Below are positions 21,329 to 31,900 of a stretch of DNA of 33,418 nt, in pieces. The notes beneath the pieces are model-generated. The model ran no database searches. It saw only the letters and a list, made by a program, of their open reading frames with translations, and was not told the origin of the DNA. The position numbers and the translations under genes are program-made. Positions within the stretch are counted from its first letter, which is position 1, and every line of letters starts with the position of its first letter. This stretch comes from RQOF01 sp964461135 (lineage in GTDB: Bacteria; Calditrichota; Calditrichia; RBG-13-44-9): positions 1 to 33,418 of the forward strand of contig CAYWTB010000047.1 of NCBI GenBank assembly GCA_964461135.1. The letters run 5' to 3'.

Positions 21329-24013
21329 TTATCTTTCTTTTTTTTCCTGATCTTCAGATAGAACATTAACATTATCGTCAGCTTTTCCCTCATCTGTAGT
21401 CATTTTTCCATCATTTTTATCCGGGCTGCCGTTGTCGGTAGTGGTGGTCTTATCCTTTGCTGTCTTTCCCTGTCCATTCTTATTGCTTTGCACAGAGAGC
21501 ATACGTTCTTTGCGGCGGACATTGCTCACCGGCGCCTGTACCTGGAAAATCTGTGGTCCCTTATCCAGATCCTCAGAACGAAATCCAACCATAACCTCCC
21601 CATCCAGGGTAAGCAGTGGTGTTCCGGGAGGTTTAAGGCGACGTTTTCCTCCCCGTTCCACAAACCGTTCCCTCTGGCGGCGGTGATTCAATTTGGCTCT
21701 CTTCAGCTCCTCATAAATAAGACGAGGCGGAACTTCCACAAAGGAATATTTTTCAATATTCAATTCATCGCTGATGCGCTTGGGTCCGTAGCCAGGGTGC
21801 TCCCGGATAATGTCATAGAGCTTGGTTTTAATTTCAATACTGAGATGACGTAACCCCACATTGGTGTATCCGTGAAGCATCTCACGCAGGTACTCATATC
21901 CTCCTTCATCATAAATTTTCTTATATTTATAATAGGTGGACGGAGATACATCCATTTCCTTGCAAGCCTGCAGAATGGTGACATCGCTTTTACCGGCCAG
22001 TTCGAACAGATTCTTAAACATATCAATTTTAACATCCACAGCTTCCATATTTTCTTTCACCGCCACCAGCGTTATGTCATCATTCTGCTCATAACCACCT
22101 GTAAAAGACATTAAATCTTCTTTGAGTTTACTTACGAATTCCACTACATCCAAATTACCATTCTTGCGGATAGCAGCAAGTAAACGCTCTTCACCATACA
22201 TTTCCCGTTTGTGATTCATGGCTTCTGTGATACCGTCAGTATATACTATCAGGATATCATCCGGGTGCAGACGGATGCGATCCGACTTTATGATATTATC
22301 AAACAAGTGGATATCAGGTAGGGTAATACCTATCGGAAAACCGGGAGGATTGAGATAGAAGGTTTCCCTGGTTTTACCACGGTAAAGGACCATGGGATTG
22401 TGACCGGCGGAGGTAAACGAAATCATCCGCTCCCGGGAATCCAGAATAATATAAAATGCGGTAACAAACATTCCCTTTCGGATATCATCGGTGACGAAAT
22501 CGTTCACCTTGGCAAGAACTTCGGCGGGATTCTTGTTTCCCCGGGATTCCAGCCGCAGAGCGGTTCGGATCATAGTCATCACCATGGAACCGGGCACTCC
22601 CTTGCCGGACACATCCGCTACGCACACACCGATAGTGTGATCATCCACTTCCACAAAATCGAACAGGTCTCCTCCCACCTCTTTGGCCGCCTGATAATAA
22701 GAAGTAATGTCATATCCCACCACGTTGGGGAAATCAGTGGGAAGCAGCATCTGCTGGATTTCCTGCGCCACCTGCAGTTCCCTCTGAATCCGCTGCTGTT
22801 CCATGAGGTTGATCTGGGCTTCCCTGAATTTACTGGTCATCTCATTGAAAGCCTGGGCAATTTCTCCCAGTTCATCGCTGGCATCAATATCCAGTTCATC
22901 CTCATCAACGGTTCCATGACCCACCTCCCGCACCCAGTTCGCCAGCTTATGAAAAGGATCCATAATGCGGGTAATAAGGACAAAAGATCCGCCATTGCCC
23001 ACAACCAGGATAATGATAAGCACCACAATCAGATTGATGCGGGAGATGGATATTTTCCGTTCAACATATTTCTGATCGACCAGCACCTGGGCGTATCCAA
23101 GCGGTGCGATAGCTGTTCCCGGTAAATTTATGGGATTCACGAATGCGTAGATGATACTGTCTGTACCGAACATGTAACGGTAGACTTTTGTCTGACCAAG
23201 GGTATCCAGCAACACGTTATCACCGGCATCCAGGGTTTTTCCAATCAGATCCGTTTTCACCGGATAGGTTGCCAGTGGTGTGCCATTTACATCGGTTATC
23301 ATAACTATGGAAATCATCTTTGGATCGCTCTCCCAGACCGACTTGGCATTTTCGAACAGGGTGATATCCCGCTGGTCATTGATCGGTTCCCAGGAAATTT
23401 TAGCCAGGTTGGAACTGTACGCCTGGCCGGAAGAATATACATCAGAAACAACACCGGACCTGATTCGTGAATTAAAGAAAATAAAAGAAGCAATCATCAG
23501 AAAGGTAAGAATAAATGAGGTAAGGATAGAAAATTTCGTCCTGAGGGTCAGACTTTCCCATAACATCATGGGTCTGGCGCGTTCCACATGTTCGCGCACT
23601 TTAGTGAGGCGCAGTTCATTACCCCGGCCGGTCACATTATACTTGATATCATCCATGAGCTTACGCATCATGAAGATACCCAGACCACCCTTCTTGCCAA
23701 TGGAGACATACTTTTCCAGATCGGGATCCTGCACCTGGCGGGGATCGAAACTGCGGCCATTATCAATCAGCACCATTGTGAGACTCAGCCGCCGCACAAT
23801 AGCGCGAACAATTATCTGGCCGTTCTTGATATCACGATAACCGTGGCGGATCACATTGGTGCAGGCTTCGTCTACCACCAGTTTAAACGAGTTAATGATT
23901 TTATGATCAAAGTTGTATCGGGTACCGATATCTTCGATAAAATCCCGCACCTGCCGCAGGTAAGGCATCTGTGCGGGAATAGTAATTTCTTCTTTAACGA
24001 CGTTTTTAAACAT
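21329..24013 (-). CDS. Fused RsbW-like kinase, membrane sensor and SpoIIE phosphatase with transposase-type HTH tail
   Basis: This 894-residue chain holds a whole signalling switch. Residues 1-145 form a GHKL serine kinase like RsbW/SpoIIAB (N-box VVDEACTNVIRHGY 46-59, DNGRSFDP 84-91, GGLGIFMMRKL 109-119). Two transmembrane helices (about 160-180 and 325-347) enclose a periplasmic sensor of about 145 residues, followed by HAMP (348-400) and a short coiled coil. A PP2C/SpoIIE phosphatase follows (about 430-655) with the metal Asp residues in GGDLFDF, VADVSGKGVPGS, YTDGITEA and NDDIT. Then come two helix-turn-helix units: ILQACKEMDVSPSTYYKYKK (680-699) with EGGYEYL, and HPGYGPKRISDELN (739-752) to about 781, as in IS3/IS481-type transposases but without a catalytic domain. 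The last 110 residues are basic or low-complexity. It should both phosphorylate and dephosphorylate the STAS protein downstream. Confidence 0.9.
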   Translation of the reverse strand: MFKNVVKEEITIPAQMPYLRQVRDFIEDIGTRYNFDHKIINSFKLVVDEACTNVIRHGYRDIKNGQIIVRAIVRRLSLTMVLIDNGRSFDPRQVQDPDLEKYVSIGKKGGLGIFMMRKLMDDIKYNVTGRGNELRLTKVREHVERARPMMLWESLTLRTKFSILTSFILTFLMIASFIFFNSRIRSGVVSDVYSSGQAYSSNLAKISWEPINDQRDITLFENAKSVWESDPKMISIVMITDVNGTPLATYPVKTDLIGKTLDAGDNVLLDTLGQTKVYRYMFGTDSIIYAFVNPINLPGTAIAPLGYAQVLVDQKYVERKISISRINLIVVLIIILVVGNGGSFVLITRIMDPFHKLANWVREVGHGTVDEDELDIDASDELGEIAQAFNEMTSKFREAQINLMEQQRIQRELQVAQEIQQMLLPTDFPNVVGYDITSYYQAAKEVGGDLFDFVEVDDHTIGVCVADVSGKGVPGSMVMTMIRTALRLESRGNKNPAEVLAKVNDFVTDDIRKGMFVTAFYIILDSRERMISFTSAGHNPMVLYRGKTRETFYLNPPGFPIGITLPDIHLFDNIIKSDRIRLHPDDILIVYTDGITEAMNHKREMYGEERLLAAIRKNGNLDVVEFVSKLKEDLMSFTGGYEQNDDITLVAVKENMEAVDVKIDMFKNLFELAGKSDVTILQACKEMDVSPSTYYKYKKIYDEGGYEYLREMLHGYTNVGLRHLSIEIKTKLYDIIREHPGYGPKRISDELNIEKYSFVEVPPRLIYEELKRAKLNHRRQRERFVERGGKRRLKPPGTPLLTLDGEVMVGFRSEDLDKGPQIFQVQAPVSNVRRKERMLSVQSNKNGQGKTAKDKTTTTDNGSPDKNDGKMTTDEGKADDNVNVLSEDQEKKER

Positions 24014-24056
24014 TTTACTGCCGGTAATCCCGGTTTATTTTAATGACCAATAACGG

Positions 24057-25964
24057 TTATTGCTGTGTCCTCTTCAGCCTGTCTTCGGCATTCTTAATGG
24101 CATCCTGCAGTTTCTTGCTGTAAGGATATTTCGGTTCGAGTTCTTTCCAGATATTCAGAGCATTTTTGTATTTGCCTGCCAGAAACATATCAACACCCTG
24201 AATGTATTTTCGCTCGGATTCCGGATCCATGGTTTCCTCGCCGCTCCCCATACCACGCCTGGTACGTTCAACATAGTTTTTCAGCACCTGGTTGGTAGGA
24301 TCCATTTTCAGGGCATCTTCAAACATTTTCAGGGCATCTTCATAACGACCCAGATCGAATAACTGCAGAGCCTGGCTGGTATATTGCTGAATTTTTATGC
24401 GATTTGCAAGCGTATTTATCTGATCTTTCAGTTGCGGATTTTCCGGAGACAGCACCAAAGCATCACTCAGAATCTGCAGGGCTTCGGAATAATTGCCCTC
24501 CTGGAACTGTTCTGCGCCTTTTGTAACCAACTTTCTGATCTCCTCTTCTATTCGCCTATTGGTATTGGCAATCGCATTTAATATAGTCGGATTCTTTGGT
24601 GCTAACTCAAGGGCAGAATGAAACTGAACCAGTGCATCGGTGAAACGGTTCTTCAGAACATAATCCTGGCCGAGTTCAAAATACTGGTCCATGCGATCAG
24701 CATTTTTCTGCGCCAGCTCTTTATCCACAGCTTCACTGATGGCTTTCCGCTGATCCCGCGCAAGATCGGAATCCATTAAAGTTTTACTGCTGTCCAGCAA
24801 TACGTTAGCTTCCTTGTTGAAGGGATCCACCGAAATCACCTGCTGGAATTCGGAGTAGGCATCGAAGAAGCGGTCATTTTTCATATATTCTTTACCCTTT
24901 TCCAAGCTCTCGGCAATCAGGTTCTGGCGCTCCTCTTCCTTGGTGCGGGAAACCAGTTCCAATTCCCGGCTTCTTCTTTCCTCATCGGCCTGGGCCAGCA
25001 GGTCTTCGCGGGATTTGCCGAGATCAAAAGTGAGTGAAAAACGATGGGTGGGAGGAAATTCTCCGTCACTGATAGTGGAACCGAAAGAGTAGTCCAGTTC
25101 CACAAAGGAATACTTCACACCCGCACCAATGGCCAGGTTCATGTTATCCAATCCCAGCCGGATAGACCCCATATTGCGGAAAACATACTCGGTACCCGCA
25201 TGCAGGGTGGCACTTTCCAGCTTACTTTTATGAACATCAAACACCAGATTGACAACACCGCTTTCTCCGACCCGCAGGCCTTTCACCAGTCCGAAGGTCA
25301 GGTGGTAGGGTTCCTGGTCGCTCTCACCTCCCAGCCGCAGGATCGGAGAGACCAGATTACGGTAAGTGAGACCAAAACCCATATTGCTGAATATACCCTC
25401 TTCCCAGCCGGGTCGGTACATGAGGCCCAAATCAAAGCCGAAACCGGTATCATCTTCATTGATGCCGGAAAACGCCTGGCGTCGGATTTTAAAGGTAAAT
25501 CCACCATAGAGATTCATCGGCAGTTTTTTGGCATACGCAATGTAAACTTCAGCCTCGTCATAGTTCATAGATCCCAGATTAACATTATACTCATCCCGCA
25601 TGATAATATCGGAAGTCCCCAGGCGTGCCAGCCCGATTCCCACGGTTCCGTAGGTGAGGGTGGGATAAGCAAAGCCGGCAAAGTCGTAGATGGTGCTCTC
25701 AAAGAGCTGGTTGTGGAAAAGTGTGAATGAAGCACGCGGTACCAGCTCCAACCCGGCGGGATTCCAGAACACTGCGCTAGGGTCACTGACAATGGCTACG
25801 TAGGCACGGCCCAGGCCCATGGCACGGGCACCGGCACCATAACTCAGATTGGAGGTGGTTCCATAACCGCCGTCAGACTGGCCAAAACCAGCTGAGGTGG
25901 CCATCAGAATAATTATCCATATGCCAGTGCGACAGATTTTTTCCGTATTATATTGTTTTTTCAT
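24057..25964 (-). CDS. PorV/PorQ-family outer-membrane protein fused to TPR repeats
   Basis: A signal peptide (about 12-29, ending near GFGQS) is followed by a PorV/PorQ-like beta barrel (about 35-317). The hallmark is GARAMGLGRAYVAIVSDPSAVFWNPAGL in shortened form: GARAMGLGRAYVA (45-57) and SAVFWNPAGL (63-72). In T9SS bacteria PorV works at the outer membrane with secreted CTD proteins, and this family is related to FadL. A linker rich in Glu and Arg (318-350) leads to five TPR units (about 351-385, 425-460, 481-513, 527-562 and 586-620). The fusion is larger than ordinary PorV (around 380 residues). The start is 15 bases after the giant secreted protein gene, so the two are almost certainly co-transcribed, which supports a secretion or anchoring role for it. 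Confidence 0.85.
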   Translation of the reverse strand: MKKQYNTEKICRTGIWIIILMATSAGFGQSDGGYGTTSNLSYGAGARAMGLGRAYVAIVSDPSAVFWNPAGLELVPRASFTLFHNQLFESTIYDFAGFAYPTLTYGTVGIGLARLGTSDIIMRDEYNVNLGSMNYDEAEVYIAYAKKLPMNLYGGFTFKIRRQAFSGINEDDTGFGFDLGLMYRPGWEEGIFSNMGFGLTYRNLVSPILRLGGESDQEPYHLTFGLVKGLRVGESGVVNLVFDVHKSKLESATLHAGTEYVFRNMGSIRLGLDNMNLAIGAGVKYSFVELDYSFGSTISDGEFPPTHRFSLTFDLGKSREDLLAQADEERRSRELELVSRTKEEERQNLIAESLEKGKEYMKNDRFFDAYSEFQQVISVDPFNKEANVLLDSSKTLMDSDLARDQRKAISEAVDKELAQKNADRMDQYFELGQDYVLKNRFTDALVQFHSALELAPKNPTILNAIANTNRRIEEEIRKLVTKGAEQFQEGNYSEALQILSDALVLSPENPQLKDQINTLANRIKIQQYTSQALQLFDLGRYEDALKMFEDALKMDPTNQVLKNYVERTRRGMGSGEETMDPESERKYIQGVDMFLAGKYKNALNIWKELEPKYPYSKKLQDAIKNAEDRLKRTQQ

Positions 25965-25979
25965 GGTTAACCATCTGCT

Positions 25980-28900
25980 TTATTTTATATAGGCAACTTT
26001 GGTTTTGAAGGTCTCGCCATCCGTTTTTAGAACGGCAATATAGACGCCGTTCAATACTTTCTGGCCCCTGTTATTATATCCATCCCAGGTGAACTTGCCG
26101 TCATACACCTGTCCCCCCGGCAGATTGTCCAGGCGGTCCGACCATACCAGTCCGCCCAGCAGGGTATAGATCTTAATCTCGGCCGGTCCGGTACCCTGTT
26201 TATAGAACACAAAGCGGGTGGATCCGCCGCTGCTCTCGCCGAAGGGATTAGGATAGTTACTGAACTGATCTTCACTGGCACCGGACAGGATAGTCACCGG
26301 CATAGATTCGCCCTGTTCACTTTCATTAAATTTTGTGCCATTATTATCCACTGCCGTGACCGGACTATTGGGAGTGTTAACATAGGGATACAGATTTCGC
26401 ACCTTAAAGATAAAGCTGGTATTCGGTGCGCCCGGCTTCAGATCGGCAACTATGACCAGTGTATCGGTCTGACCGGGTTCCAGCTTTAAAGCATTCCTGT
26501 TGAACCGGATCCCGAATTCTCCCTGGGTACCAGCATCTAATGTGGTATCAGCAAACACCTGGGGTATACCGGCAATCCGGGAAAGAGCGGCCGGGAAATT
26601 AGCAAGGTTCATCACCTGTATTCTGTTAATATATCGGGCCGGTTCTTCTAACTCCCTTCGATCGCTGTTATTCAGCAAGACCAGTGCAATACTGTCCACA
26701 ATGACAGTATCAATATCAATGGCTGTACTATTATCAATTTTCAATCCGATCAACGGAATATTGATCGCTCCTCCGGCATTTATGGTATTGGGTCGGATAC
26801 CGTCCACCCGGGTGACTAGCAGAGTTTTTTCCTCGGTGGAAATGGAGATGCTGGCCACGCTGCTGTCAGGATGCAGAGTTGCCGGTTGACCGGTATTGTC
26901 ATCATTTGGCCGCTCTGTATACACAGCACGGATGCTGGTGGTAATGAGCCGGTCGGGAGTTCTGAGTTGCCAGGTAACCAAGGTATCGGGCCAGTTGAAA
27001 GTCTTATCCAGCTGCTCTCCTCCCACCACTTCCAGTCCATCATCGGCATTTAAAATCAGGCGAATTGTACCGGAACCTGTAATACCCGCATCTCCCGACT
27101 TAGTAACAATCGCTGCCACGGTGAATTCCTGCCCGGGAAGGAGCCGGTTATCAGTGGCCGAAGAAGGTGCGGTCACTTTCAAACCCAATTTCATGACTGC
27201 TTCCCGTTGCAATAACAGGCTGGTGGTCAGTGTATCAGAGACCTCTTGTGAGGTATTCTTATCCGTTCCGGTAACAATGATTTCTATGGGATCAATTATT
27301 GTCTGGACATTCACATTATTATAGGGAGGTGCCGTTACATCCCAGGACACCGTGTCGTCGGTCGAGACTGGTTTAAGCCAGTCTACCACCTTAAACTGAC
27401 CGGAATTTGATGGGAAGGTAATGCTGGCCCGCATATTAATAATCTGGAGAGATGGCTCCACTTCTATATTAACGGTAAAATTCTGACCGGTGCTTATGGT
27501 ATCCGGTAATTGCGCTAGTTCCGGTACAATTTTTATGGAAGCAGCCGGCTGAATATAAATAGGATCCTGCTGAGAATCCGGATCTGCATAAGCCTTTAAT
27601 CCTGTGAGGCTGTCAAGCGGCATTTCAGCATAGCTTACCTGCAAGTAGCTGGTGTCCGTCATAGCAGAAATCTGAGCGGAAATAAATTTGATATCCGATT
27701 CAATTCCGGACAGATCGGGATTATCGTCAGCCAATACCAGCATTGATTTGCGGGAATTTAGAATTTTATTTCTAGCGTCTTGGAGTGTAACCAATTGTGA
27801 AACTAACTGTGTTAAACCGGCCGTACTATCCGCACGAACCGTCCATTCCAGTGTGCTGTTCACTATAAACGGTCTGATCAGATTCTTAACCCAGGAAGTG
27901 TCACCCTGAATTGACAGATTAGGACCGGCATCGAGCTTCAGTTTCCGGTTGTCTGATATGCCCACATCACCTATATTTTCAACCAGAGTTCGGTAAGTGA
28001 ATGTCTGGCCATAGCTCACCGTATCAGCATTGCCAATTACGGTAGTCAGAACAAGACTGGCACGGTCTCTGACTTTAATGAGGGCATAGGCGGAAGAATC
28101 AATATACAGATCTCCTCCAGGAGCCGGCCTGGCCTGTACCAACACTTTAACTGTATCATAAGTGGAAATTGCCAGAGAAGGTGCCCGGAAATACCATTCC
28201 ACTGTGGTGTCCGTCACAGTTTTCTGTGCTGTGGTAATACTGGGAAAGCCCTCCGGCAATAGGATAGTTGCCCTTCTGTCAGATCCATAAATATCATTGA
28301 AACTCACATTGAGGTGCAGCAGAATGCTGTCCTGTCTGGTAGAGACTTCAATCTGTGGTCCCTGATTTACCCGGGTTTTCAGATAAATATCATTTATAGA
28401 AATTTTGGCTTCATTATTTACATTAATGACCGCGGAATCCTGCATATCTCTCACATAAACGACAGTGGAATCATAATTGTTCTCATCGAAAAGCGGGAAG
28501 CTGTCCAGTGAAATAATAAAATTATATGTTCCGCTGGCATTGTTCTCGCTGCGCAGATTCCAGGTGAACGGTTGACTGAGGACCACTTTTTTAACCGCAT
28601 TTTCATTTACCTTCAAACTAAAGTCCGCCTGATCATAGGTCAGTTTTACCCGCACGCTGTCTCTCCAGGCGGGATCTTGCGGCAGGACACCCGCTGTTCC
28701 CAGTTTATTGATGCGGGCGGATAACTGGAATGGGAAATCCTGGGAAATGTTTACCGGTGAGATGGTAATAAGCTGCATATCCAGTTCCGCTCTGGAAACT
28801 ATACGCATCTGGTTTAATGAGGCTGTAGTTATACCGGGCGCCGGAAGTCCGGAATTGTTATCCCTGGCGGCCTCAAACAACTGCATACTAATCGCCTGGG

Positions 28901-31900
28901 CTGTGGTTGCCACAATATCCCGGGTCCAAACAGGAACAATCATGCTGTCATTTTCGGCAACACTCACAGTATCCCTTGTAACAATGAGTGACTCATTGAA
29001 ACTGAAACCGTTAGGAAGACTCAGCGCCACCCGGCTGCTTCCGGCGGTTGCGGCTTTACCGGAATTTTGCACCTTCACATTTATTTCGAATTCCTGGTAA
29101 GTGCTCACGGTCTGATCAGCGGCGCCGTCAGGTTCAGAAATTCCTGCCGAAAGATCAAGTTTAGCCCTTTCCTGCAGAATAATAGTTTTATATACTGTAT
29201 CCCTCTTCACCTCAAGGGTATTTGATTCCGTTCCGAAGGCAATCACCCTTAGGGTTCTGTTCGTTGTGAAGGTATCCAGCGGAGCGCGAATCTGCCATGT
29301 TATCGTATCCCTCCCCTCCATGTTCTGAAGTTGTGGAGTGATCAAGCCAAAGCCAGGATCTTCCAGTTGAGCACGGCGACCAATGCTATCGATGCTTCCC
29401 GCAAAATGGACCACAGCCTGTAGAGTAAATTCCTGAGCAGTGGAGAGGGTATCATCAGTTGCTCCATCCGGGTAAATTATCTGAAGTGGATCTTCAATCT
29501 CCACAAGACCTGCTTCCTTGACGATTACCCTGGTAGTATCCGATGGTTTTTGTTTTACTACAAGATTATCAGGATACTTATTCTCATCATAAGCAACCGA
29601 ATCATCAATTAAAGCAATCAAATTATAAGTTCCAATACGATCTGTCGCAAAAAGACTCCAAATCACCGGTGCATTTTTATTAATCAGTTGTACGCGTTTA
29701 CGAGCAACATCATTATTAAATAAGAAACCTGTTCCGACAATATCTAATTTGACCCATACCAAATCACTCGGTTCAATATCTGCTGTTCCTATATTATCTA
29801 AAGACGCCTGAATGGTTAGTACCTGCCCGGGTGATCGGCTGATCGAATCTGGAGATACGGTCAAACTAAGAGTCGCTTCCTGAATGATCTGGATCGAGAT
29901 CCGGCTCAGAGACGTCCCGATCTGCGCCGGCGCATTGGTGTTCGTGTCATGCGCCGCCACCACCAGCGTCGCATCCAGATTCTGCAGCGGACGAGGAGTT
30001 GCCCCCGTATACACCACCACACTCTGCGTATCCCCCGCCGCTATATACAAACTGTCCGTCCGGTCCGTTACTCCCACATCAAAGCCAAAACCCAGCGGAA
30101 GGTTCAGCCGCACCAGCGAGGAGCCGCTCGTCTGGGCCACTCCACTGTTTGAGGTCCAGTACCGCAACACAAAACTCTGGTTCGTACTCGCAATGTTATC
30201 GGCCACCACTCCCGGAGGCTCCTGGATCTCACCCTCCACCGAAACCACCGCACGCGGTACTACCGTCACCAGCAGAGAGTCCCGGTCACTCAACGGTTCT
30301 CCCGTGTTCTGCTCGGTACCACTCACCACCACATCAAACCAGTAACTCTGCGGGCCCGCCACTGTGGCCGGCGCCGTGATCCGCCAACTCAGCGTGGTGT
30401 CTCCACTCACCGTCCGAAGACCCGGATCAATCAACGCAAACACCCCCGCATTCCGCGCCGATAGCTCTACCGTACGGCCTACCGGAGAGACACTCCCGAA
30501 AAACTCCGCCGTACTCGATAAGGTAAACTGCTGGGCCGTCGATACCGTGTCATCGGTCGCCCCCGCCGGTGAGGTCAACTGAATGTTCGCCACATTCACC
30601 ACACCGCCCGTGGTCACCCGTACCACCGTCGAATCCTCTCCCACCTGACGGGTCACCAGATCCGTGGGATACTTGTTCGCATCATAGGCCACATTATCAT
30701 CCACCCGCGCATACAGCGCCACCGTGTCCGTGTAAGACGGCGCTCGCAACAACCAGCTCACCGTGTCACTGCCCGCACTCAAATCCACACTCTTCAAGGC
30801 TACATCCCCCGCAAATCCGAATCCCGTCCCCACCGTATCCAGGCTCACCCCCACCAGACCACTCGGCGCGATACCCGCCGAGCCTACATTCGTCAACTGG
30901 CCTCGCAACCGGAATACCTGACCCGGGGATACCGTTACACTGGAAAGATCCAGGTTCACCACCAGCGCCGCTTCACTCTCAATCTGGATCGAGATCCGGC
31001 TCAGAGACGTCCCGATCTGCGCCGGCGCATTGGTGTTCGTGTCATGCGCCGCCACCACCAGCGTCGCATCCAGATTCTGCAGCGGACGAGGAGTTGCCCC
31101 CGTATACACCACCACACTCTGCGTATCCCCCGCCGCTATATACAAACTGTCCGTCCGGTCCGTTACTCCCACATCAAAGCCAAAACCCAGCGGAAGGTTC
31201 AGCCGCACCAGCGAGGAGCCGCTCGTCTGGGCCACTCCACTGTTTGAGGTCCAGTACCGCAACACAAAACTCTGGTTCGTACTCGCAATGTTATCGGCCA
31301 CCACTCCCGGAGGCTCCTGGATCTCACCCTCCACCGAAACCACCGCACGCGGTACTACCGTCACCAGCAGAGAGTCCCGGTCACTCAACGGTTCTCCCGT
31401 GTTCTGCTCGGTACCACTCACCACCACATCAAACCAGTAACTCTGCGGGCCCGCCACTGTGGCCGGCGCCGTGATCCGCCAACTCAGCGTGGTGTCTCCA
31501 CTCACCGTCCGAAGACCCGGATCAATCAACGCAAACACCCCCGCATTCCGCGCCGATAGCTCTACCGTACGGCCTACCGGAGAGACACTCCCGAAAAACT
31601 CCGCCGTACTCGATAAGGTAAACTGCTGGGCCGTCGATACCGTGTCATCGGTCGCCCCCGCCGGTGAGGTCAACTGAATGTTCGCCACATTCACCACACC
31701 GCCCGTGGTCACCCGTACCACCGTCGAATCCTCTCCCACCTGACGGGTCACCAGATCCGTGGGATACTTGTTCGCATCATAGGCCACATTATCATCCACC
31801 CGCGCATACAGCGCCACCGTGTCCGTGTAAGACGGCGCTCGCAACAACCAGCTCACCGTGTCACTGCCCGCACTCAAATCCACACTCTTCAAGGCTACAT

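Noticed and set aside
21329..22000. Insertion sequence or transposase gene at the end of the phosphatase gene
   Set aside because: The transposase-like helix-turn-helix is in frame with the phosphatase, with no DDE core, terminal inverted repeats or target duplication seen.
22400..23125. Plus-strand His-rich frame of 241 codons
   Set aside because: It is the antisense of the phosphatase gene, and its composition follows from the codons of that gene.
25044..25730. Plus-strand frame of 228 codons opposite the PorV-TPR gene
   Set aside because: The opposite strand encodes a clear PorV-family barrel; this frame has no motif and no ribosome site.
30569..31474. Long plus-strand Pro/Ser-rich reading frame (301 codons) and similar ones at 29884-30345, 31030-31440 and 31664-32155
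   Set aside because: They are antisense shadows of the GC-rich repeat zone of the giant gene; they repeat with the same 1095-base period and have low-complexity composition with no recognisable domain.
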